A stretch of DNA of 64,000 bases, from contig JAFIET010000007.1 of the NCBI GenBank assembly GCA_020832405.1, forward strand, positions 1-64,000, in the 5' to 3' direction. A program made the translations under genes and the position numbers. Numbering within the stretch: position 1 is the stretch's first letter; the number at the start of each line of letters is the position of its first letter. The stretch is from Balneolales bacterium (lineage in GTDB: Bacteria > Bacteroidota > Rhodothermia > Balneolales > Cyclonatronaceae). This document shows, one piece after another, positions 9,020 to 17,860 of the stretch. The notes beneath the pieces were generated by a model. The model did not search any database and was not told the DNA's origin. It was given only the letters and a program-made list of their open reading frames with translations.

Positions 9020-9510
9020 GGATTGGAAGATAGTTTTGATTTATGGGATAAGTTTGTTTTCGATACATCCACTAAAAACCGCTTGCTTATAGCCTTTCGG
9101 CCCATAAGTACGGGAAAAGTCATTTTAGAACGGTCGGCAAGGGAAAGTTCTGTAACATACAGCTTTCCGAAAATCAGCATTTTCGTTTGGATGATGATGC
9201 GTTTCTGCGTGTTGCCAAAACTGCTTTTAACTTTTCGGCGTGTTTTTACGGGCATCACAATTTCTTTGTGATTGAATGCGGGATGGGTAGGGTCGAGCAG
9301 GCGAAAACGAACCATTTCTCTGCCATCCTGTGTAAAGGGCTCGATATCGTGACAGTGAATAGATGAGGTGTATGCACCGGTGTCGATTTTGCAGTCAATT
9401 TCTTCTATGCCCAGCTCCGGGAAATCTATTTTTTCGATTCGGCCTATTACAGCTTTATCTCGCTCTTTTTTTAGGGTACGCACTTGTTTACGGTAGTTTG
9501 GGCCATACAA
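9016..9510 (-). CDS. RimB-like retropepsin-type protease (Pfam 'ATP-dependent Zn protease')
   Basis: The protein has 164 residues. The core matches the small family once named ATP-dependent zinc protease: [15 protein letters not shown], then [14 protein letters not shown] with a DTGA motif at 43-46. That motif is the catalytic Asp signature of retropepsin-like aspartic proteases, and the RimB protein of Pseudomonas rim operons belongs here. The domain ends with [11 protein letters not shown], as in family members. The chosen start is TTG at 9510; a GTG at 9480 is equally compatible, and neither has an SD. It overlaps rimK by four bases. It is likely the first gene of the protease-rimK-hydrolase operon. 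Confidence 0.82.
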   Translation of the reverse strand: MYGPNYRKQVRTLKKERDKAVIGRIEKIDFPELGIEEIDCKIDTGAYTSSIHCHDIEPFTQDGREMVRFRLLDPTHPAFNHKEIVMPVKTRRKVKSSFGNTQKRIIIQTKMLIFGKLYVTELSLADRSKMTFPVLMGRKAISKRFLVDVSKTNLSHKSKLSSNP

Positions 9511-9526
9511 TCAAAACCCGGGGTGA

Positions 9527-9565
9527 ATAAAAAAAGCCGGCACCCGAAGCGGGAAACCGGCCTTT
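9527..9565 (-). terminator. Terminator of the nuoA-H operon
   Basis: The minus-strand stem AAGGCCGG/CCGGCTTT (9557-9564 with 9533-9540, plus an inner CCCG/CGGG pair) is followed by a T run. It lies directly after nuoH and just before the RimB-like gene. Confidence 0.8.
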
Positions 9566-9588
9566 AATCATATTGAATACTGTGTTGC

Positions 9589-10605
9589 TTAGAAAAACTC
9601 GTGAATCATCATCAGGATAAAAGCGATGATAACGAAGTTAGCAATTGAAAGCGGGAGTAAACGGGCCCAGCCGAGGCTCATCAGCTGGTTGTATTTAAAT
9701 CTTGGGATGGTCCAGCGAACCCAGATAAATACAAATACCATGAATGCTACCTTCGCACCGAATACGGAAATATCCAGAATTGCCTTAGCCAGGGTTCCGG
9801 CTTCCGGAAGAAGGTGTGCATAATACCCGGCAAAGGGGAGATGGTACCCACCGAGGAAGAAAACGGTAATCAGCATACTTCCGATAACGACGTGCATGTA
9901 CTCAGCAAGGAAGAACATGCCAAACTTCATGGAGCTGTATTCCGTGTGAAAACCACCTACAAGCTCTTGTTCTGCCTCAACGAGGTCGAAGGGAGAACGA
10001 TTGGCTTCTGCAAATGCAGCAATGGTGAAGATGATAAATCCGATGGGATTCACAAAAATACCCCACCAGTAAATCTGTGCATTAACCATATCAACCAGGC
10101 TGAGGGACATGGAGAACAGCACCATTGAAGCGATTGCCATACCCATGGGGAGTTCGTAGCTCAGCATCTGTGCAGCTGCGCGAAGCCCGCCAAGCAGGGA
10201 ATACTTGCTGTTGGATGCCCAGCCCGCCATCGTTACCCCGTAAACACCGAGGGAAGCAATTGCAAGCAGGTATAGAATACCGATGTTCAGATCAGTAATG
10301 AACAGACCGTCACCGAAGGGGATTACGGCCACCGTCATCAGTGCTGTGGTTACCGGAATAAGCGGTGCAACAGAGTGAAGGATTCGGTTCCCGTAGCTTG
10401 GGGTAACGTCTTCTTTGAAGATAAGCTTCACGACATCGGCGATCGGTTGCAGCAAGCCAAACGGACCCACGCGGTTCGGACCCACGCGGTTTTGGATAAA
10501 TGCGGCAATACGGCGTTCAGCGTAAACACAAACCGCAGCTGAGTTAAGCAGCACAAACAACGCGGCCCCCAGAATGATATAGGATGAAATAATCGGAGCT
10601 TCCAT
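9589..10605 (-). CDS. nuoH: NADH-quinone oxidoreductase subunit H
   Basis: NuoH is the membrane subunit of complex I at the junction with the peripheral arm, forming part of the quinone chamber. The protein has 338 residues and about eight transmembrane helices. Conserved family blocks are visible: [21 protein letters not shown]-type sequence near 27-50, [28 protein letters not shown] (about 130-150), the loop with [21 protein letters not shown], and the [17 protein letters not shown] end. It is the last gene of this nuo transcript; a terminator follows within 25 bases. Confidence 0.95.
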   Translation of the reverse strand: MEAPIISSYIILGAALFVLLNSAAVCVYAERRIAAFIQNRVGPNRVGPFGLLQPIADVVKLIFKEDVTPSYGNRILHSVAPLIPVTTALMTVAVIPFGDGLFITDLNIGILYLLAIASLGVYGVTMAGWASNSKYSLLGGLRAAAQMLSYELPMGMAIASMVLFSMSLSLVDMVNAQIYWWGIFVNPIGFIIFTIAAFAEANRSPFDLVEAEQELVGGFHTEYSSMKFGMFFLAEYMHVVIGSMLITVFFLGGYHLPFAGYYAHLLPEAGTLAKAILDISVFGAKVAFMVFVFIWVRWTIPRFKYNQLMSLGWARLLPLSIANFVIIAFILMMIHEFF

Positions 10606-10638
10606 TAAATAGGATTTCGTTTATTTGTATTGAAGTTA

Positions 10639-12375
10639 CTATGCAGTTTTTACTTCTTCAGCGGAGATGAGCGGGATTCCGGGTTCTTCATCCAGCCGGT
10701 CGTAATCTACCCCGGTGAAGCGGGCATTGGTTGATGCTATCTCAGCCATAATGGCGCGGGTTGATACGTAGCCAAAGTTTGCATCATCCTGTGCGGCAAC
10801 TCTTTCCAGATATTCCCATGCAGGGATACAGTCGATGCGGTTTCGGTCAGTTACCCAGTTATCAAACTTGGTTCCGTAACGGTCAAGTCGGCCAACCGAC
10901 ATTTCAAGGTTTAGCTTGCGGTTGGTATAAATGGTTTCTTTTGCAGCAGTAGTACGCTGAATACGACCCTTAACATTAACGAAGGAGCAACTTTGCTCAA
11001 CTGAATTGGCAATCGGCACTACAAGTGTTGCTGCCGCAGAAGTTGCATTATGGTTGGAACCCATATACACTACGAATTTGCCTTCAAGGTCAGCAGTATT
11101 CAGAACGCCGCGGCCAATCAGGTCATCTTCAAGCATTACAAGGAGCTTAACAGCTGAGTCGGATACTTTCGCTTTAAAATCAGCGGGGCTCAGTTCTTTC
11201 AGCCCCAGCAAACGACAACCCTGCGTGTTCGGGTACTGATCCTCATCAATCAGGAATCCGTCTCCGCTTCCCTGCTTTATGAAAGGTGTGAAGTAAACCT
11301 TTTCGGCACCGATGCGTTTGGCGTGTTTTTTAAGCACAAAGTTGTCTTCAACGGAGGAAAATGCACTGCCGGCAAACAGCATCTCTGAGGGGCTGAATTC
11401 TTTCAGTTTTTCCCAAAGTGTAATTTCCGCATTATTCCAGGATGATTTTATACGGTCGCCATCAAGCGATAATTCCGGTTTTGAGATGCGGTTCTCATTC
11501 ATTCTGCGAATGTCTTCCCGGCCGAAATCGGGCATCCAGTGATCGTTTACTGCAGCGTTGTAGCGCGGAGTAATGCGAAGCACGAGATTGTCACGGGTCC
11601 ATACGTCTATATTGCAGCCTGTGCCGTTGGTAACATCTATCCCCGGAGTCTGATTCATTTCCCATACGCGAGCCTTGAAACGAAAATCAGCTGATGTAAG
11701 CGCGCCAACCGGACAGATATCAACGGTATTGAGAGAGTAGGGGTCGTCGAATTCAGTACCAGGAGCTACAGCAGGGTAGTTCTTATCTCCCCTTGAAATA
11801 ATTGTAAGCTGATGGGTTTTGCTGATTTCTTCCGTAAATCGAACGCACCTCGTACAATTAATACAGCGTTCAGCATCGAGAATAACGCGGGGGCCGAGCT
11901 TAATACGCTTGGGCTTGTGAACTTTCTTATGCTCGAAACGACTGCCTTCAGGCCCGTACTTATAGGTCTGAATCTGAAGCGGGCATTCCCCGGCCTGATC
12001 GCAAATCGGGCAGTCGAGCGGGTGATTAACAAGAATAAACTCCAGTGTATCTTTGTGGGCACGCTTTACGAGTTCACTTGTTCGGTGTGTTTTAATCACC
12101 ATACCGTCGGTTGCTTCAAGGCTGCATGCGGTCATCAGTTTCGGGAAAAACCGTATGACGCGATCCCCGCTTTCGTTGAGCTCGTAGTCGTTGGTTTCAC
12201 GGTTCCAGACCGGAGTACCTGCCTCAACGTAGCACTGACGGCAGTTAGCAGGGATAGAAAGCGAAGGATGGTAGCAAAAGAAGGGATGATCGAGGCCATT
12301 GTCCAGCATGAACTGCAGAACAAGCGGTTTACCCTCGAATTCGTACCGGATGTTATCAATAAAAATTTCAGGCAT
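10639..12375 (-). CDS. nuoG: NADH-quinone oxidoreductase subunit G (short form)
   Basis: NuoG is an iron-sulfur subunit of the peripheral arm of complex I. The N-terminal part carries the 2Fe-2S ligands (CYHPSLSIPANCRQC, then ACSLEATDG), the Cys3His cluster (HPLDCPICDQAGECPLQ) and a 4Fe-4S pair (CINCTRC and CPVGAL). Behind these is a molybdopterin-oxidoreductase-like domain. At 578 residues it is far shorter than the ~900-residue Escherichia coli protein, so that domain is reduced. Only one Cys (NGTGCNID) stands where some homologues bind the extra N7 cluster, so N7 is probably absent. It lies 12 bases after nuoF and 33 before nuoH. Confidence 0.93.
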   Translation of the reverse strand: MPEIFIDNIRYEFEGKPLVLQFMLDNGLDHPFFCYHPSLSIPANCRQCYVEAGTPVWNRETNDYELNESGDRVIRFFPKLMTACSLEATDGMVIKTHRTSELVKRAHKDTLEFILVNHPLDCPICDQAGECPLQIQTYKYGPEGSRFEHKKVHKPKRIKLGPRVILDAERCINCTRCVRFTEEISKTHQLTIISRGDKNYPAVAPGTEFDDPYSLNTVDICPVGALTSADFRFKARVWEMNQTPGIDVTNGTGCNIDVWTRDNLVLRITPRYNAAVNDHWMPDFGREDIRRMNENRISKPELSLDGDRIKSSWNNAEITLWEKLKEFSPSEMLFAGSAFSSVEDNFVLKKHAKRIGAEKVYFTPFIKQGSGDGFLIDEDQYPNTQGCRLLGLKELSPADFKAKVSDSAVKLLVMLEDDLIGRGVLNTADLEGKFVVYMGSNHNATSAAATLVVPIANSVEQSCSFVNVKGRIQRTTAAKETIYTNRKLNLEMSVGRLDRYGTKFDNWVTDRNRIDCIPAWEYLERVAAQDDANFGYVSTRAIMAEIASTNARFTGVDYDRLDEEPGIPLISAEEVKTA

Positions 12376-12387
12376 TGCGGAATAGGA

Positions 12388-13668
12388 TTAGGCTAATGCG
12401 AATACAGTATTTTTGACTCGTTTTTCAAAATCTTCACGGAAACGCGTAACGGTGTAACGTACCGGCCATGCAGCGGCATCTGCAAGGGCGCAGATCGTGC
12501 GGCCTTCCATTTGCGTACAGAGGTCAAGCAGCAGGTCGAGGTCACGCATTTCGCCTTCACCGTCACGGATTTTGATCAGGGTTTTTTCAAGGAAGCCGGT
12601 ACCATCGCGGCAGGGTGTGCACTGTCCGCATGATTCATGGTGATAAAAATGTGAAATACGCCAGAGTGCGTCAACCATGTCGGTGTCTTCATCCATAACA
12701 ATCATTCCTGCCGTTCCCATCATTGAGCCGGCAGTGCGGAGGCTGTCGGCATCCATGCAAACCCCTTCAAGCTGATCGCCCCGTAATGGTGGTGTAGAGG
12801 AGCCTCCGGGTATCACAGCCTTAACTTTTTTGCCGCCGCGCATACCGCCGCATACATCGTTAATGAGCTCCATGATTGACATTCCGGTAGGATACTCATA
12901 AACACCCGGACGGTTAACATGTCCGGAAATTCCGTACAAAACAGGGCCGGGATGTGTAGGTGCTCCGATAGACTTGTACCAGTCAGCACCGTTTTTGATT
13001 ACAAGCGGTACATTGGCGAGTGTCTCAATGTTGTTGATGGTAGTCGGACGCCCCCACAGGCCTTTTTGAGCCGGAAACGGGGGCTTCACGCGGGGATATC
13101 CGCGTTTTCCTTCGAGAGATTCCATAAGGGATGATTCTTCACCACAAATATAGGCACCCGCACCCGAGTGCACGTACATATCGAGGTCGAATCCGGAACC
13201 CAGAATGTTTTTCCCGAGATATCCCTTTGCATAGGCATCGTCAATTGCTTTCTGCATCATATCGATCCAGCTTTTGTACTCCCCGCGGATGTACACGTAA
13301 ACCGCAGTGATGTGCATGGCAAAACCGGCGATAATGGCGCCCTCTATGAAAAGATGCGGGTTGTATTCGAAAATTTTGCGGTCTTTGAAAGTACCGGGCT
13401 CGGATTCATCACCGTTGGCAGCAATGTACCGGGGGCCGCCGTCGGGTTTTGGCATAAAAGACCATTTTAGGCCGGCATTAAAACCTGCACCGCCGCGGCC
13501 ACGTATGTTGGCGGCCTTTACTTCATTTACAACTGCTTCCGGCGTAAGGCTTTTGAGCGTTTTTTTGAGCTGCTCGTATCCGCCATTCTTTTCAAAAACT
13601 TCAATTTTGTGCAGATTAGGGATGCCCGGAATCAGAAGGGGCTTGTAATTTCTCCAGTCAATGGCCAT
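12388..13668 (-). CDS. nuoF: NADH-quinone oxidoreductase subunit F
   Basis: NuoF binds NADH and FMN and carries the 4Fe-4S cluster N3, so it is the electron entry point of complex I. The protein has 426 residues. Visible motifs are the FMN/NADH loop IRGRGGAGFNAGLKWSF (about 54-70), NGDESEPGTFKDR, GAGAYICGEESSL, and the cluster ligands ESCGQCTPCRDGT with the fourth Cys in RTICALADA. It starts three bases after nuoE, as is usual in nuo operons. Confidence 0.96.
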   Translation of the reverse strand: MAIDWRNYKPLLIPGIPNLHKIEVFEKNGGYEQLKKTLKSLTPEAVVNEVKAANIRGRGGAGFNAGLKWSFMPKPDGGPRYIAANGDESEPGTFKDRKIFEYNPHLFIEGAIIAGFAMHITAVYVYIRGEYKSWIDMMQKAIDDAYAKGYLGKNILGSGFDLDMYVHSGAGAYICGEESSLMESLEGKRGYPRVKPPFPAQKGLWGRPTTINNIETLANVPLVIKNGADWYKSIGAPTHPGPVLYGISGHVNRPGVYEYPTGMSIMELINDVCGGMRGGKKVKAVIPGGSSTPPLRGDQLEGVCMDADSLRTAGSMMGTAGMIVMDEDTDMVDALWRISHFYHHESCGQCTPCRDGTGFLEKTLIKIRDGEGEMRDLDLLLDLCTQMEGRTICALADAAAWPVRYTVTRFREDFEKRVKNTVFALA

Positions 13669-13671
13669 GAA

Positions 13672-14226
13672 TTAACCTATTTTGTTAGTTGATTCGTCCA
13701 GGTGTTGCGGCATGGGAATAGACTCAAATTCGGGCATTCTGCCAGCCCTGAGACCGTCGATAATGGTATCAACTTTCTCTTTGGTCAGGTGATTGCAGTA
13801 CACGCCGTTTGTAATCTGCATCATAGGTGCATAGCCGCAGGCACCGAGACACTCAACAGACTGAATGCTGAACAGACCGTCTTTGGTTGTTTCACCTGCT
13901 TTGATACCAAGTTTATCTTCTATGTAATGCAGAATTTCGTATCCGCCGCAAAGCTGACAGGAAGTGGTTGTACATACATCAAGAACATATTTTCCCATTT
14001 TCTTACCGTAGTACTGCGTGTAAAAACTCACAACACCGTACACATGGGCAGCAGGGAGATCAAGGGTGCGTGCCACAAGCTGTTGCACTTCCGGCTCAAC
14101 ATGTCCGAATTTTTCCTGTGCAAGCCATAAAACCGGCATTACAGGTGATTTTTTATCCGGATATTTGGCCTTAATTTTTTCAATTTCGGCCAGGTCTTCT
14201 TTTGAGAATTCGTAGGTCATTTCCAT
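13672..14226 (-). CDS. nuoE: NADH-quinone oxidoreductase subunit E
   Basis: NuoE is the thioredoxin-like 2Fe-2S subunit that partners NuoF. The protein has 184 residues. The cluster ligands are CTTTSC (Cys-x4-Cys) and CLGAC (Cys-x3-Cys), in the expected contexts DVCTTTSCQLCGG and VECLGACGYAPMMQI. Two ATGs (14226 and 14220) are possible starts; the first is given. It begins two bases after nuoD. Confidence 0.95.
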   Translation of the reverse strand: MEMTYEFSKEDLAEIEKIKAKYPDKKSPVMPVLWLAQEKFGHVEPEVQQLVARTLDLPAAHVYGVVSFYTQYYGKKMGKYVLDVCTTTSCQLCGGYEILHYIEDKLGIKAGETTKDGLFSIQSVECLGACGYAPMMQITNGVYCNHLTKEKVDTIIDGLRAGRMPEFESIPMPQHLDESTNKIG

Positions 14227-14228
14227 AA

Positions 14229-15518
14229 TTATTTGTCAGAATCTCCCATTACAGGGTCAACACCACCAATCATTACTACCGTATCCGCGATCATTTCACC
14301 ATCCAGCATTTTCTCGAGTCCCTGCAGGTTGGTGAATGAAGGCGATTTAATTTTAAGTCGCCACGGGTGCCCGGTTCCGTCACTTTGAATGAAGAAGCCC
14401 AGCTCACCTTTCGGTGCTTCAATGGCGTGATATGCTTCAGCACCTTCGGGCGGACAGATGCCGGTATCAGTCATCATAAAGTCGTGAATCATGCCTTCCA
14501 TCGAATAATAAACTTCATCTTTAGAGGGGTAGGCTTGTTTTGCGTTATCTGTACGAATCGGGCCTTTAGGCATTTTTTCAAGACACTGCCTGATGATGCG
14601 TACGCTCTCACTCATTTCTTCCATGCGGATGAAATAACGGGCAAGGTTATCTCCTTCAAGGCGGGTAGGTACATCAAACTCTACCTGATCGTATTGGAGG
14701 TAGGGGTCGAATTTACGGATGTCGTAAGGAACACCTACGGCGCGAATGTTAGGTCCTGTTACCCCGAGTGCGAGCGCTTCATCATAGGAAATACGGCCAA
14801 CATTGAGGTTGCGGTCGTAGAAAATGCGGTTTTTGTTAAGAAGTTTTTTCCAGTCTCGAATCTCATCAGGGAAAGTATCGATGAAGTTTTTGATCATTCC
14901 CAGACATTCAGGTGAAAGGTCGTTATGAACCCCGCCAATTCGTGAGTGCGAAATTGTAAACCGGTGCCCTCCGAAGTTATCAAAGATATCGTACAGACGC
15001 TCACGCTCTCTGAATGTCCAGATGAAGAAAGAAATGGCGCCGGTATCCATCACCATGGCACCCAGGTAAAGGAGGTGGGATGAAATTCGGGCAAGCTCGC
15101 ATCCTATCATTCGGATATAATCGGCCCGTTCAGGCACTTCTATCTGAGCAATTTTTTCTACAGCCAGACAAAGCGCTACGTTGTTGCTGTAAGGGGAGAG
15201 GTAGTCCATGCGGTCGGTATAGGGCATGAACTCCTGATAGGTTTTGTTTTCAGCAATTTTCTCAACGCCCCGGTGAAGATAACCGATATCGAGCCGGTTT
15301 CTGATGATGCGTTCACCGTCGAGCTCAAGCAGTAGGCGGAGTACACCGTGTGTAGCGGGGTGCTGAGGCCCCATGTTGAGAATCATGCGGGTTCCCAGCG
15401 GATCTTCCTCAACCTCAACTGTGGTATGCTTGTCTTCGAGGCTTTTATAAAGCGCGTTTTGATGTTTCTCGAAAAAAGTTGGTTTCGCTTTGTCGAGAAT
15501 GGTGGTTTTTAATTCCAT
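14229..15518 (-). CDS. nuoD: NADH-quinone oxidoreductase subunit D
   Basis: NuoD is the 49-kDa-type subunit that lines the quinone pocket next to cluster N2. The protein has 429 residues. It carries NMGPQHPATHGVLRLLLEL, DIGYLHRGVEKIAE, and the conserved tail APKGELGFFIQSDGTGHPWR followed by IKSPSFTNLQGLEKML. The end DTVVMIGGVDPVMGDSDK matches the family, where the last residues approach the quinone site. It lies 15 bases after nuoC; nuoC and nuoD are separate genes here, unlike the fusion in E. coli. Confidence 0.96.
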   Translation of the reverse strand: MELKTTILDKAKPTFFEKHQNALYKSLEDKHTTVEVEEDPLGTRMILNMGPQHPATHGVLRLLLELDGERIIRNRLDIGYLHRGVEKIAENKTYQEFMPYTDRMDYLSPYSNNVALCLAVEKIAQIEVPERADYIRMIGCELARISSHLLYLGAMVMDTGAISFFIWTFRERERLYDIFDNFGGHRFTISHSRIGGVHNDLSPECLGMIKNFIDTFPDEIRDWKKLLNKNRIFYDRNLNVGRISYDEALALGVTGPNIRAVGVPYDIRKFDPYLQYDQVEFDVPTRLEGDNLARYFIRMEEMSESVRIIRQCLEKMPKGPIRTDNAKQAYPSKDEVYYSMEGMIHDFMMTDTGICPPEGAEAYHAIEAPKGELGFFIQSDGTGHPWRLKIKSPSFTNLQGLEKMLDGEMIADTVVMIGGVDPVMGDSDK

Positions 15519-15533
15519 GTGCAGCAGTCGGGT

Positions 15534-16040
15534 TTATTGAGAGTCCGGGGTAGTGGTAGGCAATGAGAAAGATCCGGGAATACCAAGCAGCGGAAATTCT
15601 TTTCTGAGGGGATGGTACTCGAAATCCTCGGGGAGGAAAATCCGCCGAAGATCAGGATGCCCCTCGAACCGGATGCCGAACATATCCCAAACTTCACGTT
15701 CGTTCCAGTTTGCGCCGGCCCAGATATCGGTTACGGTCGGAACAACCGGGTTTTCTTCAGGAACCCAGGTTCTGATAAAAAGACGGGCACCTGTTTTCAG
15801 GCTGATCATATGATAGATAATTTCGAAGCGGTCTTCAGCAGTAAATCGGTCTGTTCCCAATAAATCAACAAGGTAAACAAAGTGATGCTTCTGCTTCAGA
15901 TACTGACAAACCTCATGTATTCGGTTAAGTTCTATCCTTGTAATCTGATCGCCGGCATAAGATTTGGATTCCAGAACTGCATCACCAAATTTAGCCCTTA
16001 AATCATCAATAATACCCGGTATAAGGTCTTTTTTGCTCAT
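15534..16040 (-). CDS. nuoC: NADH-quinone oxidoreductase subunit C
   Basis: NuoC is the 30-kDa-type structural subunit of the peripheral arm. The protein has 168 residues. The signature ANWNEREVWDMFGIRFEGHPDLRRIFL-type block is visible near 110-140, followed by the FEYHPLRKEFPL end. The N-terminal ferredoxin-like fold precedes it. It lies 33 bases after nuoB. Confidence 0.95.
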   Translation of the reverse strand: MSKKDLIPGIIDDLRAKFGDAVLESKSYAGDQITRIELNRIHEVCQYLKQKHHFVYLVDLLGTDRFTAEDRFEIIYHMISLKTGARLFIRTWVPEENPVVPTVTDIWAGANWNEREVWDMFGIRFEGHPDLRRIFLPEDFEYHPLRKEFPLLGIPGSFSLPTTTPDSQ

Positions 16041-16073
16041 CGCTTAAAGTGTAAGATACGTTAATAAGGTTTT

Positions 16074-16559
16074 TCAGCCGTCGTAAACGGTAGAGTGTTC
16101 CGTTTTTACTTTTTCCTGAATCTGCATGAGCGCATTCAGAACGGCATCAGGTCTTGGCGGGCAGCCTGAGATGTAAACATCAACCGGCAGGAAGTTATCG
16201 ACCCCCTGTACTACGCCGTAACAGCGGTGCATGCCTCCGGTAGAAGCGCAGGCACCCATGGCAATACACCATTTAGGATCGGGCATCTGATCCCAGATCC
16301 GGCGAATGGCATGTGACATCTTGTAGGTACACCAACCGGCAACGATCATTACATCACTCTGACGCGGAGAAAAACGCATAACTTCAGAGCCAAATCGGGA
16401 AGCATCGTATTTGGGGCCCGCAAATGCCATCATTTCAATTGCACAGCAGGCAAGGCCCATAGGCATTGGCCACATGGCATTTGCACGGGCCCAATTGGTC
16501 AGGAAGTCGAGTGAAGTAGTTAGGAAACCCTGATTGTTTAACGAATTCTCTAAACTCAT
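16074..16559 (-). CDS. nuoB: NADH-quinone oxidoreductase subunit B
   Basis: NuoB holds the terminal 4Fe-4S cluster N2 that passes electrons to quinone. The protein has 161 residues. Cluster ligands appear as the adjacent Cys pair in [10 protein letters not shown], the Cys in [10 protein letters not shown] and the Cys in [11 protein letters not shown]. An additional Cys occurs in [10 protein letters not shown], where many homologues have Thr. It begins 13 bases after nuoA. Confidence 0.96.
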   Translation of the reverse strand: MSLENSLNNQGFLTTSLDFLTNWARANAMWPMPMGLACCAIEMMAFAGPKYDASRFGSEVMRFSPRQSDVMIVAGWCTYKMSHAIRRIWDQMPDPKWCIAMGACASTGGMHRCYGVVQGVDNFLPVDVYISGCPPRPDAVLNALMQIQEKVKTEHSTVYDG

Positions 16560-16572
16560 AGGTTTTATATAA

Positions 16573-16947
16573 TTAATTGGTTGATTTGCTAATCTGGAAG
16601 TTTTTTGATTCTTTCTTGAGCGTATAAATTAAACCCAAAGTCAGAATTAAAATAAATACCATCACTGCAAAGAAAGTTCCTAAACCGAGCTCCTTGTAGC
16701 GAACGGCCCACGGATAGATGAAAATAATTTCAAGGTCGAACACAATAAACTCCATAGCTACCATGTAGAAACTGATGGAGTAGCGTTCTTTGGCATCTCC
16801 GACCGGGTCCATACCGCTCTCATACGGTCTGAGTTTGGTAGCTGAAGGCCTGTAAGGGCCGATAACACGTGAAAGTATTGCAAGAACAATTGCTAAAAAC
16901 AGCGCTATACCTAAAAGGACGAAAATCGGCAGATATGCTTCGAGCAT
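16573..16947 (-). CDS. nuoA: NADH-quinone oxidoreductase subunit A
   Basis: NuoA is a small membrane subunit near the quinone channel. The protein has 124 residues and three transmembrane helices (about 5-27, 60-82 and 90-112). The loop [20 protein letters not shown] and [16 protein letters not shown] are diagnostic. It is the first gene of the nuoABCDEFGH operon; its ATG is followed by tight gene spacing throughout. Confidence 0.95.
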   Translation of the reverse strand: MLEAYLPIFVLLGIALFLAIVLAILSRVIGPYRPSATKLRPYESGMDPVGDAKERYSISFYMVAMEFIVFDLEIIFIYPWAVRYKELGLGTFFAVMVFILILTLGLIYTLKKESKNFQISKSTN

Positions 16948-17239
16948 GTTGATTTGGTTAAATATCTCGTTTCAATTTGGACTATTACCTACATTCTCGA
17001 AATTTACACCGCAATATGGCAAATATCAATCACTAAATCGGCTTGTTCTGTACTTTGAATGATTCTCATTAATGAAGGGTGATCTGAGACGAATTTGTGA
17101 ACGCAGCAACTAATTTACAGCCGCAAGAATGCTCATACCCCATCTTGATGTTTTAGCCCTTGTGATTATTTTTGTAATTTGTACCCCAAATGTGGCTATT
17201 TGACTGATTCAAACCGAAAATCCTATAACCTGCTGTTTT
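16948..17239. other. Divergent regulatory region, nuo operon / bifunctional nuclease
   Basis: These 292 bases hold the promoters of the leftward complex I operon and the rightward nuclease-bshC pair. The stretch is AT-rich with no reading frame of interest. A Fur-box-like palindrome lies at 17058-17070. I could not fix the -10/-35 elements. Confidence 0.5.
17058..17070. promoter_or_regulatory. Fur-box-like palindrome AATGATTCTCATT
   Basis: The 13 bases are the reverse complement of AATGAGAATCATT, the core of classical iron boxes, although the outer bases of the 19-base consensus are not kept. It lies 111 bases upstream of nuoA and 170 upstream of the nuclease gene. Whether this organism has Fur cannot be judged from the window. 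Confidence 0.35.
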
Positions 17240-17860
17240 GTGAATAAATTTCAGATGGAGATACTCGGGCTTTCCACAAGCCCAAGCAGTGGCGGAGCTT
17301 ACGCCCTGATACTTTCAGAAACGGAAGGCAACCGTCGGCTTCCTATAATTATTGGAACCTTTGAAGCACAGGCTATAGCTCTCGAGCTTGAGCATATAAA
17401 GCCGCCACGACCAATGACACATGATCTGCTTCGCAATGTTATTCAAAGTTTTGATTCTTTCGTTAAGAGTATTGTAATTAGCGATTTGAAGGAAGGTACA
17501 TTTTATGCTAAAGTAATTTGTGACCTTAATGGCCAGGAAATTGAACTTGATGCCAGACCGAGTGACGCTATTGCGCTTGGTATCAGATTTAAGGCTCCGA
17601 TTTTTGCTTCAGATGAAGTGCTTAACGAGGCAGGTATTACCTCAGCTACCGATGTTGTTGACAGCCTGAGAAAATCAGGCAAATCAGTAGCTTACGATGA
17701 AACGGCACAAACCAGCTCGGTTAAGGGCGCCGATGCTGCCGAAATTAGTTTCGCCGATAAGCTCAAACAGCTTGAAAAGAAGCTCGATACTGCAATCAAA
17801 AATGAGAATTACGAAGAGGCAGCTCAGTTGCGGGATCAAATTTCCAGAATAAAGGGGTGA
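17240..17860 (+). CDS. Bifunctional nuclease family protein (DUF151) with UVR motif
   Basis: The protein has 206 residues. Residues ~5-130 form the DUF151/bifunctional-nuclease domain: LPIIIGTFEAQAIALELE, RPMTHDLL and ELDARPSDAIALGIRF are characteristic. The C-terminal ~40 residues are a UVR motif (KLEKKLDTAIKNENYEEAAQ followed by LRDQI), as in UvrB/UvrC and Clp-associated proteins. The family has reported DNase/RNase activity in plants and unclear roles in bacteria. The start is GTG at 17240; an ATG at 17255 is an alternative. Its stop overlaps the bshC start. Confidence 0.88.
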   Translation: MNKFQMEILGLSTSPSSGGAYALILSETEGNRRLPIIIGTFEAQAIALELEHIKPPRPMTHDLLRNVIQSFDSFVKSIVISDLKEGTFYAKVICDLNGQEIELDARPSDAIALGIRFKAPIFASDEVLNEAGITSATDVVDSLRKSGKSVAYDETAQTSSVKGADAAEISFADKLKQLEKKLDTAIKNENYEEAAQLRDQISRIKG

